From the NCBI GenBank assembly GCA_031277805.1, contig JAITLR010000022.1, forward strand, positions 124,001-188,000: 64,000 bases of DNA, given 5' to 3'. The translations under genes were made by a program, and so were the position numbers. Positions within the stretch are counted from its first letter, which is position 1. Each line of letters starts with the position of its first letter. Source of the stretch: Comamonas sp. Its GTDB lineage: Bacteria; Pseudomonadota; Gammaproteobacteria; Burkholderiales; Burkholderiaceae_C. The notes below the pieces were generated by a model. It was not told the origin of the DNA. It searched no databases and saw only the letters and a program-made list of their open reading frames with translations. Positions 20,336 through 28,529 of this stretch are shown here, piece by piece.

Positions 20336-21041
20336 GCGTATTCCAATTTTTCAGTCCTCCTCCTCTCAATCCTCGACAGGCTGGATGGTTCAAAGCGACT
20401 TCGACGGCACCATCAGCCTGCTGGATGTGACCGATACCTTGCTCAACCGTTTCGGCAAGCCCGGCTGGCAGGAGCTGGAAGACGCCTGGGAGCGTGGCGA
20501 GATCGGTTCGCGCGAGTGCATGAAGGGCCAGGTAGCCTTGCTGGACATGAGCGAGCCTGAGCTGCAGAACCATCTGGACACTATCGAAATCGATCCGCAC
20601 TTCGCGGGCTTTGCGGCTGAAGCCAAGGCACTTGGCATCAAGGTGCAGGTGGTCAGCGACGGTATCGACTATGCGATTCGCCATGTGTTGGCGCGCCACG
20701 GTCTGGCGGACCTGGAAGTCATCGCCAATCGTCTGGTGCAGACAGGCGAGCGCAGCTGGCGCCTGGAGTCACCGTGGGCCAGTGCACGCTGTGCACGCGC
20801 CAGCGGCAACTGCAAATGCGAGCGGCTGGCCGAGCAGCAGGCGGTGCATGGCCGTGTGCTCTATATCGGCGACAGCACTTCGGACTTCTGTGTCTCCGGC
20901 AAGGCCGATTTCGTCCTGGCCAAATACAAGCTGATCGGTTATTGCGAGAGCCGGGGCATTGCACATGCCCGCTTCGAGCATTTCGGACAGGCCACGCAAT
21001 TGCTGGAGCAGGTCATTTTGGGTATGGAGCTGGTTGCATGA
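20328..21041 (+). CDS. HAD-superfamily phosphatase (MtnX/SerB-like)
   Basis: The 237-residue protein shows the HAD catalytic motif QSDFDGTIS (nucleophile Asp24, acid Asp26), motif II in VQVVSDGID and motif IV YIGDSTSDFCVSGKADFVLA. The insertion ARCARASGNCKCERL has three Cys in a short span. The closest relatives by pattern are the IB-class phosphatases acting on small phosphate esters: phosphoserine, phosphoethanolamine or phosphocholine, and the MtnX substrate. Here it sits between a tripartite exporter and an alpha/beta hydrolase in the same operon. A role in making a head group or recycling a phosphorylated carrier is therefore more likely than serine or methionine metabolism. That role is inference. 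Both ends overlap the neighbouring genes. Confidence 0.8.
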   Translation: MNKRIPIFQSSSSQSSTGWMVQSDFDGTISLLDVTDTLLNRFGKPGWQELEDAWERGEIGSRECMKGQVALLDMSEPELQNHLDTIEIDPHFAGFAAEAKALGIKVQVVSDGIDYAIRHVLARHGLADLEVIANRLVQTGERSWRLESPWASARCARASGNCKCERLAEQQAVHGRVLYIGDSTSDFCVSGKADFVLAKYKLIGYCESRGIAHARFEHFGQATQLLEQVILGMELVA

Positions 21042-21949
21042 ATGTCGCTGACGGGTATGCGCTGATGCAGCAGCAAAGCTTGCAGCAGCTGTGCCTCACT
21101 CCTCATGAATTCGTCATGCCCGGAAAGGGCAGGAATGCGCGCACAGGCGTGCTGCTGATTCATGGCTTGACCGGAACGCCGGCCGAGATGCGTCTGTTGG
21201 GCAAGGGCTTGAACAAGCAAGGCTTTACGGTCTACGGCGTACAGCTGGCGGGTCACTGCGGCAGCATGGAAGACTTGGTCGCCGCGCGCTGGACAGACTG
21301 GCTGGCCAGTGTGGAATCGGGTCTGCAGCGCTTTACCGAGCATGTGGACCATGTGGTGGTTGGTGGTCTGTCCATGGGCGCGCTGCTGTCGCTGGCCGTG
21401 GCCGAGCGCCACCCCGACAAGGTGGCGGGAGTCTGCGCTCTGTCCACGACCTTCCGCTATGACGGCTGGAGCATTCCCGCCTATACCAAGCTGGCATTTT
21501 TGCTGCCATTGTTCCGTCTGCTGGGCATTGGCCGCAACAGCGTCTTCATGGAGGCACCGCCTTACGGCATCAAGGACGAAGCCTTGCGTGCGCGGGTGGT
21601 GGAGCAGATGAACAGCGGCGACAGTTCGGCCGCAGGCTTGCCCGGTAACCCCTGGTGGAGCGTCATCGAGCTGCGAGCCTTGTCCGCCAATGTGCAGGCC
21701 CATTTGCAGAAGCTGGGCTCCCCTTGTCTGGTCATTCACGCCAAGGAAGACGATATTTCCTCGGTCAGCAATGCATACGACATTCAACGCGGGGCGGTGA
21801 ATGCCAATGTCGAACTGGTGCTGTTGGACAACTGCTACCACATGGTCACGATAGACCGTGAGCGTCGCACCGTGATTGCGAAGATGAACGACTTCATTGC
21901 GCGTATTGCCAGCTCCGCTGCGCCCGTCAAGGCTTTGTCAGAGGTTTGA
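21038..21949 (+). CDS. Alpha/beta hydrolase (carboxylesterase/monoacylglycerol lipase-like)
   Basis: The 303-residue enzyme has the oxyanion motif IHGLTGTPAEM (about 41-51), the nucleophile elbow VVGGLSMGALLS (Ser112), a likely acid Asp in VIHAKEDDISS and a His in DNCYHMVTIDRE near the end. These match the Est30/monoacylglycerol-lipase type of serine hydrolases. GLTGTPAEMR is a common signature of that group. The ATG at 21038 overlaps the preceding stop as ATGA, so the longer track ORF (20774) is wrong. Within this operon it may trim or transfer an acyl group on the product made by the neighbouring enzymes. No substrate can be read from the sequence. Confidence 0.85.
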   Translation: MNVADGYALMQQQSLQQLCLTPHEFVMPGKGRNARTGVLLIHGLTGTPAEMRLLGKGLNKQGFTVYGVQLAGHCGSMEDLVAARWTDWLASVESGLQRFTEHVDHVVVGGLSMGALLSLAVAERHPDKVAGVCALSTTFRYDGWSIPAYTKLAFLLPLFRLLGIGRNSVFMEAPPYGIKDEALRARVVEQMNSGDSSAAGLPGNPWWSVIELRALSANVQAHLQKLGSPCLVIHAKEDDISSVSNAYDIQRGAVNANVELVLLDNCYHMVTIDRERRTVIAKMNDFIARIASSAAPVKALSEV

Positions 21950-22321
21950 ATGGGCAGTGATCTCTCGCCTCTGGTTGTGACTCTGTGGGTGCTCAATGTG
22001 TTGGTGGACAGTGGCGGTCAACTGGCTTTCAAGGCCGCGGCCAGCGAACCGGGAGACCTGGATGGCATGGAGCGCTGGCGCTTCATGCTGGCCAGACCCT
22101 GGCTCTGGGTGGGCATCGCCTGTTATGTGGCCGAGTTTCTGGTCTGGCTGGCATTTCTGTCGCTGGTGCCGTTGTCGGACGGTGTGCTGCTGGGCTCCAT
22201 CAACATCGTGGCCATCATGATTCTGGGCCGTGTGCTGTTCAGAGAAAAACTGGCACCCATGCGTGTCATTGGCATTGTGCTGGTGTCCATCGGTGTGGCC
22301 ATTGTTGGATTGACCTCCTGA
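21950..22321 (+). CDS. Four-helix SMR/EamA-type half-transporter, first of a pair
   Basis: The 123-residue protein has four hydrophobic helices (about 8-30, 48-68, 72-92 and 100-120). An N-terminal segment, NVLVDSGGQLAFKAAAS, resembles the Q-L-x-F/x-K motif of ArnE/ArnF and other DMT half-transporters. The second half of the pair follows 127 bp later. Such pairs can form a heterodimer that flips lipid-linked amines or sugars or exports small cations. The start directly abuts the preceding stop codon. The TGA stop lies inside the first bases of a dispersed intergenic repeat, so the repeat's insertion may have set the C-terminus (LTS). Confidence 0.82.
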   Translation: MGSDLSPLVVTLWVLNVLVDSGGQLAFKAAASEPGDLDGMERWRFMLARPWLWVGIACYVAEFLVWLAFLSLVPLSDGVLLGSINIVAIMILGRVLFREKLAPMRVIGIVLVSIGVAIVGLTS

Positions 22322-22420
22322 GGCGCTTCGCGCCTTCCCCCAAGGGGGACGACAGCTTCGCTGCGGGGCGGCCCTTGCTCGCTGTCCCTGGCCCGGAACA
22401 GGCTCGTTTTAAGCGTCGCG
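22317..22420 (+). repeat. Dispersed multi-hairpin intergenic repeat, copy A
   Basis: The repeat begins CCTGAGGCGCTTCGCGCC and continues with a C-rich/G-rich hairpin (CCCCC...GGGGG), GCTTCGCTGCGGGGCGGCCC and TTGCTCGCTGTCCCTGG. The same order of blocks occurs at four other places in the window. Here its first TGA is the stop codon of the preceding transporter gene. Confidence 0.85.
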
Positions 22421-22448
22421 GTCAAACTCGACGCCATGGATAACAAAG

Positions 22449-22835
22449 ATGAAGCGTTTTTACATCATCGGCTTTCTGGTGCTCATGGCTTTTGACACGC
22501 TGGCGCAGCTCAGCTTCAAACAGGCCGGAGATTCCGCGCTGCCGCTGGAGTTCTCGACTGGCTGGCTGTTGCGCGTGTTTGGCCAGCCCTGGATCTATGG
22601 GGCGTTCGTTGGCTATATCGGTGCTTTTTTCACCTGGATGAGCCTGCTCAAACATGCCCCCATTGGCCCGGCGTTTGCTGCTTCGCATCTGGAGATCATC
22701 TCGGTGCTGGCCATCTCGTACTGGCTGTTCAACGAGCCCATCGGCTGGCCGCAGGTCATCGGCTGCCTGTTCATCGTGGCCGGCATCATGTGCCTGGCCG
22801 TGAGCGAGACCCAAGAGGTCGAAAAGGCGCACTGA
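22449..22835 (+). CDS. Four-helix SMR/EamA-type half-transporter, second of a pair
   Basis: The 128-residue protein has four helices and the segment FDTLAQLSFKQAGDS near residue 15, parallel to the partner's VDSGGQLAFKAAAS. It contains HAPIGPAFAASHLEIISVLAISYWLFNEPIGWPQVIGCLFIVAGI, which reads like the second half of an EamA domain. With the first gene it probably forms an asymmetric dimer in the inner membrane. In the Arn pathway such a pair (ArnE/ArnF) moves an aminosugar lipid and is encoded with a DegT-type aminotransferase. A DegT-type gene follows here too, but no glycosyltransferase is present, so the parallel is partial. Confidence 0.82.
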   Translation: MKRFYIIGFLVLMAFDTLAQLSFKQAGDSALPLEFSTGWLLRVFGQPWIYGAFVGYIGAFFTWMSLLKHAPIGPAFAASHLEIISVLAISYWLFNEPIGWPQVIGCLFIVAGIMCLAVSETQEVEKAH

Positions 22836-22836
22836 G

Positions 22837-24054
22837 ATGCGCTCCATCACCGTACCGCCAACAGCTGGGCTGCCGCTGCAACTGGGCGATCTTTGGCCGT
22901 TTGGCGCGGGTAACTTTGCACAGCAACTGGCGACCTGGCTGGGCATTGAGGCGGTGCAACTTGAATGCTCGGGAACCTCGGCACTGATGGTGGCCCTGCG
23001 CAGCCTCAAATCTCTCAAACCGGGGCGTAGCGAAATCATCGCACCTGCCTATACCTGCCCGCTGGTGGCGCTTGCCATTGCGCAGTGCGGGCTGCAACTG
23101 CGCTTGTGCGATCTGCGCGCTGATGCGTTGGATATGGATCCTGCCTGTTTGCAGCGGCTGTGCTGCGAGCAGACGCTTGCCGTTCTTCCCACGCATCTGT
23201 GCGGGCGTGTGGCGGATGTGGACATGGCCTTGCACTGCGCGCGTGCCGTGGGCGCCTATGTGATTGAGGATGCTGCCCAGGCACTGGGTGCGCGCAACGA
23301 TGGTGAATCTCTGGGCCTCAAGGGTGACCTGGGTTTTTTCAGCCTTGCAGTCGGCAAGGGGTTGAGCACTTTTGAAGGCGGTGTGCTGATAGCGCGCGAG
23401 CCTGCCATGCGTGCTGCGTTGAGTGCAACTGGAGAAGGTGTCCGGTTCAGTCCGTGGTGGGAGCTGCGCCGCAGCGTGGAACTGCTGGGCTATGCCATGC
23501 TTTACCAACCATCCGGCTTGCACATGGCTTATGGTAAGCCGCTTGAACAAGCGTTGTCACGCGGCGATTGGGTAGAAGCTGCAGGCGATGATTTTGACGA
23601 CGGTATTCCCCAGCACCGTCTGGGATGCTGGCGTCAGCGTGTGGGAGCCAAGGCGCTACCGCGGTTGGCTGCGTTTCAGCAGCAGACCGATGAGCAGGCC
23701 AGAGCGCGCGTGGCGCAACTGCAGGCCTGTGGGCTGGAGGTCGTGCAGGACATCGCACCTCATGCGCAGGGTGTGTGGCCAGTGATCTTGCTGCGCATGC
23801 CCAGTCAACAAGCCAGAGATACCGTGCTGCGCGCACATTGGGCCGATGGCAGCGGGCTGTCGCTGCCCTTTGTCCATGTACTGCCTGACTATGGACGCTA
23901 TGACCATGTGCTGGCGTCCGCGCGCCATGACGATGTGAGCCAGGCACGGGATTGGGCGCAGCGTCTGCTGGCCATCAGCAACAGCCCTTGGCTGGATGAT
24001 GCGCGGTTTGTGAAGTTGTTGTCAGTTCTTGAGGGGGCATTGCAGCAAGGGTGA
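22837..24054 (+). CDS. DegT/DnrJ/EryC1-type PLP aminotransferase
   Basis: The 405-residue protein has the fold-type I features of DegT enzymes: ECSGTSALMVALRS (PLP phosphate binding, about 43-56), APAYTCPLVALAI, VIEDAAQALGA (Asp145 to the PLP nitrogen) and the PLP lysine in FFSLAVGKGLSTFEGG (Lys174). In classical sugar aminotransferases the last motif reads S.SHHK.I; here it is AVGKGLS, so the substrate may not be a nucleotide sugar. It starts one base after the preceding stop and closes the operon that begins with the outer-membrane factor. A role in adding an amino group to the exported molecule is inferred. No terminator is obvious after it. Confidence 0.85.
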   Translation: MRSITVPPTAGLPLQLGDLWPFGAGNFAQQLATWLGIEAVQLECSGTSALMVALRSLKSLKPGRSEIIAPAYTCPLVALAIAQCGLQLRLCDLRADALDMDPACLQRLCCEQTLAVLPTHLCGRVADVDMALHCARAVGAYVIEDAAQALGARNDGESLGLKGDLGFFSLAVGKGLSTFEGGVLIAREPAMRAALSATGEGVRFSPWWELRRSVELLGYAMLYQPSGLHMAYGKPLEQALSRGDWVEAAGDDFDDGIPQHRLGCWRQRVGAKALPRLAAFQQQTDEQARARVAQLQACGLEVVQDIAPHAQGVWPVILLRMPSQQARDTVLRAHWADGSGLSLPFVHVLPDYGRYDHVLASARHDDVSQARDWAQRLLAISNSPWLDDARFVKLLSVLEGALQQG

Positions 24055-24199
24055 CACCAGTACCTGTGAGCAGCAATTTGTCCGCAATAACGATATAGGA
24101 ATCCATTCGTTCCGTTTTGAAGACGCTGTTTCTACACTGAATTGGTACCGGGCTGAAGCGCTGCATGGCGTGGAGGCAGAGAGCCAAAGGAGTCGTGGA

Positions 24200-25828
24200 A
24201 TGGGTGCGAAAACATCAACAGAACAGAGGGCCGCAGGCATATCAACCGCCGTGCAGCACGATGTGGATGTGCTGGTCATTGGTGGCGGCCCTGCGGGAGC
24301 ATGGGCTGCCATCGGTGCAGCCGGGCATGGTGCCAGTGTGGTGCTGGTGGACAAAGGGTATTGCGGCACATCGGGTGCCACTGCGCCTTCGGGCTGCGGC
24401 ATCTGGCATGTTGAGAACAAGGGAGATCTGCGCGAGAAAGCCAAGGCCACCCGCTATGCCATGGGCGGCATGCTGGCAGAGCAAGCCTGGATGGACCGCG
24501 TGCTGGAGCAGACCTGGAGCAATATCGAGCTGCTGACCGAATGGGGCTATCCCTTTCCGGTGGATGCAGAAGGTGCGCTGCGCCGCAATTCACTGCAAGG
24601 CCCGGAGTACATGCGCCTCATGCGCAAGCAGGCCAAGGCCGCAGGTGTGCGCATTCTCGACCACAGCCCGGCGCTGGAGCTGTTGGTCGATGATGATGGG
24701 GCTGTCTGTGGTGCCAGCGGTGTGCGCCGCCAGGCGCAGGACAGTTGGCAGGTACGTGCAGGTGCCACGGTGATCGCCACGGGTGGTTGTGCGTTTCTGA
24801 GTCGAGCCCTGGGCTGCAATGTGCTCACCGGCGATGGCTATCTGATGGCCGCAGAAGCAGGGGCTAGGCTGTCGGGTATGGAGTTCTCCAATGCCTATGG
24901 GCTGGCGCCTGCTTTTTCTTCGGTCACCAAATCGCTGTTCTACAACTGGGCCAGTTTCTACTACGCCGATGGCCGTCCTATCGAAGGCGCAGGTTCCTCG
25001 CGTGGACGCAGCGTGATTGCCCAGACCCTGCAGACTCAGCCCGTGTTTGCGCGTCTGGACAAGGCCGATGCGCGCATTCAGGCCTGGATGCGCACGGCAC
25101 AGCCCAATTTTTTTGTCTCGTTCGACCGCCAGGGCATTGATCCGTTTCATGAGCTATTTCCCGTCAGTCTGAGATTGGAAGGCACGGTACGCGGCACAGG
25201 CGGACTGGATATCGTGTCCGAAGACTGTGCAACTTCTGTACCAGGCCTGTATGCAGCAGGCGATGCCGCCACGCGTGAGTTGATCTGTGGGGGCTTTACC
25301 GGCGGCGGTAGCCATAACGCAGCCTGGGCTGTGTCATCGGGCTTCTGGGCCGGAGTCGGGGCTGCTGATTTCGCCTCGCATAACCAGTTGGGTCGCAGAC
25401 CGTTGTACCGGGCGGGTCAGGCTGGCTTGCAGGAGCAGGGGTCAGCATCGCTCGACAGCCGGCAGCTGATTGCAAGCGTGCAGGCCGAGGTCTTCCCCTA
25501 TCAGCGCAACTGGAGCCGTCAGTCAGACGAGCTGCAACAGTCCCTGCTGAACCTCGACGGCCTATGGCAGCAACTGCGTGCAGGCTCTGTGGCGGGCGAT
25601 ACGACGGAGCGGCTGCGCCTGCGAGAAGCCGCAGCGATGCTGGCCACATCACGCTGGATGTACCGCAGTGCCTTGCAGCGCACGGAGACCCGTGGCATGC
25701 ACAGACGCCGCGACCATCAGCAGCAGGACCCGGCGCAAAGACATCGTTTGATTGCTGGCGGACTCGATGAAGTCTGGGTAAGCCGTCTACCTGTCAATGA
25801 CTCTCGGCCAAGGGAGGTGTTCGCATGA
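24200..25828 (+). CDS. FAD-dependent oxidoreductase, fumarate reductase/APS reductase-like flavoprotein
   Basis: The 542-residue protein begins with a dinucleotide-binding motif, VLVIGGGPAGAWAAIGAAG (residues 25-43). It has the active-site-like segments of the succinate dehydrogenase/fumarate reductase flavoprotein family: SGCGIWHVENKG, GDGYLMAAEAGARLSGMEFSNA, RLEGTVRGTGGLDI and VPGLYAAGDAATRELICGG. The start at 24200 has AAAGGAG six bases upstream; the track extension to 24029 is rejected. The stop overlaps the start of an 8Fe ferredoxin gene (ATGA), so the ferredoxin probably passes electrons to or from it. An ABC-type binding protein follows. The trio could act on a sulfonate or other organic acid taken up by that system, but the substrate is unknown. 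Confidence 0.87.
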   Translation: MGAKTSTEQRAAGISTAVQHDVDVLVIGGGPAGAWAAIGAAGHGASVVLVDKGYCGTSGATAPSGCGIWHVENKGDLREKAKATRYAMGGMLAEQAWMDRVLEQTWSNIELLTEWGYPFPVDAEGALRRNSLQGPEYMRLMRKQAKAAGVRILDHSPALELLVDDDGAVCGASGVRRQAQDSWQVRAGATVIATGGCAFLSRALGCNVLTGDGYLMAAEAGARLSGMEFSNAYGLAPAFSSVTKSLFYNWASFYYADGRPIEGAGSSRGRSVIAQTLQTQPVFARLDKADARIQAWMRTAQPNFFVSFDRQGIDPFHELFPVSLRLEGTVRGTGGLDIVSEDCATSVPGLYAAGDAATRELICGGFTGGGSHNAAWAVSSGFWAGVGAADFASHNQLGRRPLYRAGQAGLQEQGSASLDSRQLIASVQAEVFPYQRNWSRQSDELQQSLLNLDGLWQQLRAGSVAGDTTERLRLREAAAMLATSRWMYRSALQRTETRGMHRRRDHQQQDPAQRHRLIAGGLDEVWVSRLPVNDSRPREVFA

Positions 25829-26154
25829 TTGAAATCGTCAGTGTCCAGCGATGCACGGGCTGCAATATCTGCGTTCATGCCTGCCCTACCAATGTCTTCG
25901 AGATCGTGGCCGGAAAGCCGCCACGCATTGCGCGTCAGGACGATTGCCAGACCTGCTTTATGTGCGAGCTGTATTGCCCGGAGGACGCCCTCTATGTTGC
26001 CCCAGTGGCCGATGCACCTGCACGGACTGACGAGGCGGAGCCTGCGATGCAAGCTCTGATGGGTAGCTATCGAGCTTCCATAGGCTGGGGCAAAGGACGC
26101 GAGTCCACCGCCAGTCTGGACGCCAGCTTCGAGCTGTTGGCACGTGCGCACTGA
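25825..26154 (+). CDS. 2[4Fe-4S] ferredoxin
   Basis: The 109-residue protein has two complete cluster motifs, CTGCNICVHAC (Cys10, 13, 16, 20) and CQTCFMCELYC (Cys41, 44, 47, 51), each with the following Pro. It therefore carries two [4Fe-4S] clusters. The C-terminal 45 residues form an extension without Cys. It is translationally coupled to the flavoprotein gene and is best read as its electron-transfer subunit, comparable in arrangement to the AprA/AprB-type pairing. The partner that donates or accepts electrons is not in the window. Confidence 0.92.
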   Translation: MIEIVSVQRCTGCNICVHACPTNVFEIVAGKPPRIARQDDCQTCFMCELYCPEDALYVAPVADAPARTDEAEPAMQALMGSYRASIGWGKGRESTASLDASFELLARAH

Positions 26155-26168
26155 AAGACTTTTTTCCT

Positions 26169-27173
26169 ATGTCAGAGCTTCAGCATTCTTTATTGCAGAC
26201 CGCAGCTGTGCCTTCTCTTCGGCGCCGCCAGTGGCTGCTGGCCGCATTGGCTTCGGCTGCGCCGGGTTGGACTATGGCGCAGACCGTGGCTGCCACGCAA
26301 AGCCTGCGCCTAGGCTATATCGGCCCTGGCAGGAAGCCGGCCTATGCCACAGGCTGGGCGCTGCAGCAGGGCATTCTGCAACGTGAGCTGGAGCCGCAAG
26401 GCATCACACAGGTGGTGACGCGTGTGTTTCCCAACGGACCCGATCTCAACGAGGCGCTGATATCGGGTCATCTGGACATGGGCATCTATGGCGATACACC
26501 CGCCATCGTTGCCCACGCGCAGGGCTTTCAGGGGCGCTTGCTGGGCTTTGATAGTGTGGGTATGAATGCCTGGCTGCTGACGCCGCGCAAGGGTGTCAAA
26601 AGCCTGCAGGAGCTCCAGGGCAAGGTGGTGGGTGTGGCACTTGGCTCCTACATGCATCGCTTTGTGCTGGGCCTGCTCAAGCTGCAAGGCCTGTCTGGCA
26701 AGGTCAAGGTCGTGCACATGTTGCCGCGTGATGGTGGCCCTGCGTTGGAGCGCGGGGATGTGGCGGCATTTGCGGCACCCAATAACCTTGGCCCCTTGCT
26801 GATCAGTCAGGGCTTTCCGGTATTGGCCGAAGCACTTCAGACACCGCAACTGCTGGGCACATCGGTAATCGTGGCGGCGCCCAGGCTGCTGGAGCGATTG
26901 CCGCAACTGCCGGCCGCCTGGGTGCGGGCTCGCAATGCTGCGCTCAAGGAAATACGCGCCGATAGCGAGACCTACTATGCGTTCCATGCCGAGGCCAGCG
27001 GCTTTCCATTGCAGGCCGTCAAGGCCGCCATACCTTTGTCCAACCTGCCTGATCAAAGCTATCCGCAGCAGGGCATGGATCTGATTGCACAGGCCAAGCG
27101 CTTTCTGCTCGAGGAGAGGCTGATACGCAAGGATTTTTCTGTCGAGCAGTGGAAGATCACGGGTCTAGTCTGA
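26169..27173 (+). CDS. ABC transporter substrate-binding protein, SsuA/NitT-TauT type (orphan)
   Basis: The 334-residue protein has a signal sequence with a possible Tat-like motif (LRRRQWLLAALASAAPG, cleavage near AQT). It has the periplasmic binding fold of nitrate/sulfonate/taurine importers (LRLGYIGPGRKPAYATGWALQQGILQREL, ALISGHLDMGIYGDTPAIVAHAQG, LQGKVVGVALGSY). No permease or ATPase gene accompanies it, which is unusual; it must share these with another locus or act as a sensor. It lies 14 bp after the ferredoxin gene and so belongs to the flavoprotein operon. The 3' end is only 9 bp from the convergent cyclopropane-synthase-like gene, with no clear terminator between. Confidence 0.87.
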   Translation: MSELQHSLLQTAAVPSLRRRQWLLAALASAAPGWTMAQTVAATQSLRLGYIGPGRKPAYATGWALQQGILQRELEPQGITQVVTRVFPNGPDLNEALISGHLDMGIYGDTPAIVAHAQGFQGRLLGFDSVGMNAWLLTPRKGVKSLQELQGKVVGVALGSYMHRFVLGLLKLQGLSGKVKVVHMLPRDGGPALERGDVAAFAAPNNLGPLLISQGFPVLAEALQTPQLLGTSVIVAAPRLLERLPQLPAAWVRARNAALKEIRADSETYYAFHAEASGFPLQAVKAAIPLSNLPDQSYPQQGMDLIAQAKRFLLEERLIRKDFSVEQWKITGLV

Positions 27174-27182
27174 GGTCGGACT

Positions 27183-28484
27183 TCAAACCACGGACATGCT
27201 TTTCTCCGGTGCGGCAGGGGTATCAGCTGTGGTGTTACTAGAGCTGATCTCCCGTGCACGCAGCTGTGCCTCACGTTCAGCCACATAGTTGCGTGTCAGC
27301 GGTACCGCTTCCTGTCTGCGTGTCAGCTGGACCTGGAAGATGGCGATGTCCTGGTAGCGGAAGGCTGCCTCGGACATGGACAGATAGAACTCCCACATGC
27401 GGCAGAAGCGCTCGTCATACAGCGCTGCCGCTTCGGCGCGGCGGGCCATGAAGCGCTCGCGCCACAGGCGCAGGGTCTGTGCATAGTGCAGACGCAGCAC
27501 TTCGATATCGCAGATCACCAGGCCTGAGCGCTCGATGGCCGGCGTGAACTCCGACATCGATGGAATATGGCCGCCGGGAAAGATATAGCGCTCTATCCAC
27601 GGGTTGTTGAAGTCTGGCACATCGCTGTTGCCGATGAAGTGCAGCAGCATCACGCCATCGTCGCTGAGCAGCTCATGGCATTTGCGAAAAAAGGCATCAT
27701 GAAACCTTGTGCCCACATGCTCGAACATGCCGATCGAGACAATGCGGTCAAACGGCCCCTGGGTATCACGGTAGTCCTCCAGCCGGTATTCAAGCTGCCC
27801 GGATTGCGGTGACTGGCTGGCCTTGAGCTGGGCCCCGGTCAACTGCTCGGTGGACAGGGTGATGCCGGTGACATGCCCCGCACCGGCCACTTCGGCCAGA
27901 TAGCGAGACAGCCCACCCCAGCCACAGCCGATGTCGAGCACGCGCTGGCCCGGCTCTACCAGCAGCTTGGCCGCGATATGACGCTTCTTGGCGAGTTGCG
28001 CGGTTTCCAGGTCTTCATTGCCCTGTTCGAAATAGGCGCAGGAATACTGGCGTTCGCTGTCAAGAAACAGCTGGTACAGCCTGTCGTCCAGATCGTAGTG
28101 ATGCGCGACATTGGCGCGTGATTTATTGCGCAGATTGTTCTGTAGCAAGGGCCGCAGCTTCATGCGCCAGGCATCCAGCATCTGCACGGTGGCGCTGACG
28201 GGCACATGCTTGGCGCCGCGCAGTACCAGCTCCAGCACGTCGTAGACCGTGCCTTGCTCGACCAGCAGGCGCTGCTGCATGAACATCTCGCCAAAGTTCA
28301 GGTCGGGGTCGCGCAGCAGCGCGAAGATGGCGCGCCTGTCTGTGAACCGGATGCGGGCCTGGGGCTGGCCACCGTCACCAAAGGTCAGCGTGGCACCTGA
28401 AGGCGTGACGACTTGCAGCTGACCAGTCCTTACCAGTGGATCGAATGCGTGTTGCAGCAATTTTTCGGTCAACCGGTCCAGCAT
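27183..28484 (-). CDS. Cyclopropane-fatty-acyl-phospholipid synthase family methyltransferase
   Basis: The 433-residue protein has the CFA synthase layout: an N-terminal lipid-binding part (residues 1-115), NVAHHYDLDDRLYQLFLDSERQYSCAYF (125-152), the AdoMet site VLDIGCGWGGLSRYLAE (182-198) and GITLSTEQLTGAQ. It has YIFPGGHIPSMSEFTPAIERSGL and a C-terminal RMWEFYLSMSEAAFRY, as in Cfa. It would transfer a methylene group from AdoMet to unsaturated acyl chains in the membrane. It is last in a minus-strand set after an arginase-like gene (45 bp gap). The full-length motifs suggest activity, but it may act on the product of this cluster rather than on bulk phospholipids. Confidence 0.9.
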   Translation of the reverse strand: MLDRLTEKLLQHAFDPLVRTGQLQVVTPSGATLTFGDGGQPQARIRFTDRRAIFALLRDPDLNFGEMFMQQRLLVEQGTVYDVLELVLRGAKHVPVSATVQMLDAWRMKLRPLLQNNLRNKSRANVAHHYDLDDRLYQLFLDSERQYSCAYFEQGNEDLETAQLAKKRHIAAKLLVEPGQRVLDIGCGWGGLSRYLAEVAGAGHVTGITLSTEQLTGAQLKASQSPQSGQLEYRLEDYRDTQGPFDRIVSIGMFEHVGTRFHDAFFRKCHELLSDDGVMLLHFIGNSDVPDFNNPWIERYIFPGGHIPSMSEFTPAIERSGLVICDIEVLRLHYAQTLRLWRERFMARRAEAAALYDERFCRMWEFYLSMSEAAFRYQDIAIFQVQLTRRQEAVPLTRNYVAEREAQLRAREISSSNTTADTPAAPEKSMSVV

Positions 28485-28529
28485 GTCAGCTCCTTGGAAG
28501 ATGTTTGCGCGAGGCGTTGAAAGTGATGT

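Noticed and set aside
22317-22420. Repeat copies considered as IS remnants
   Set aside because: No terminal inverted repeats with target duplications and no transposase fragment are visible; uniform orientation at stop codons fits a REP-like element better.
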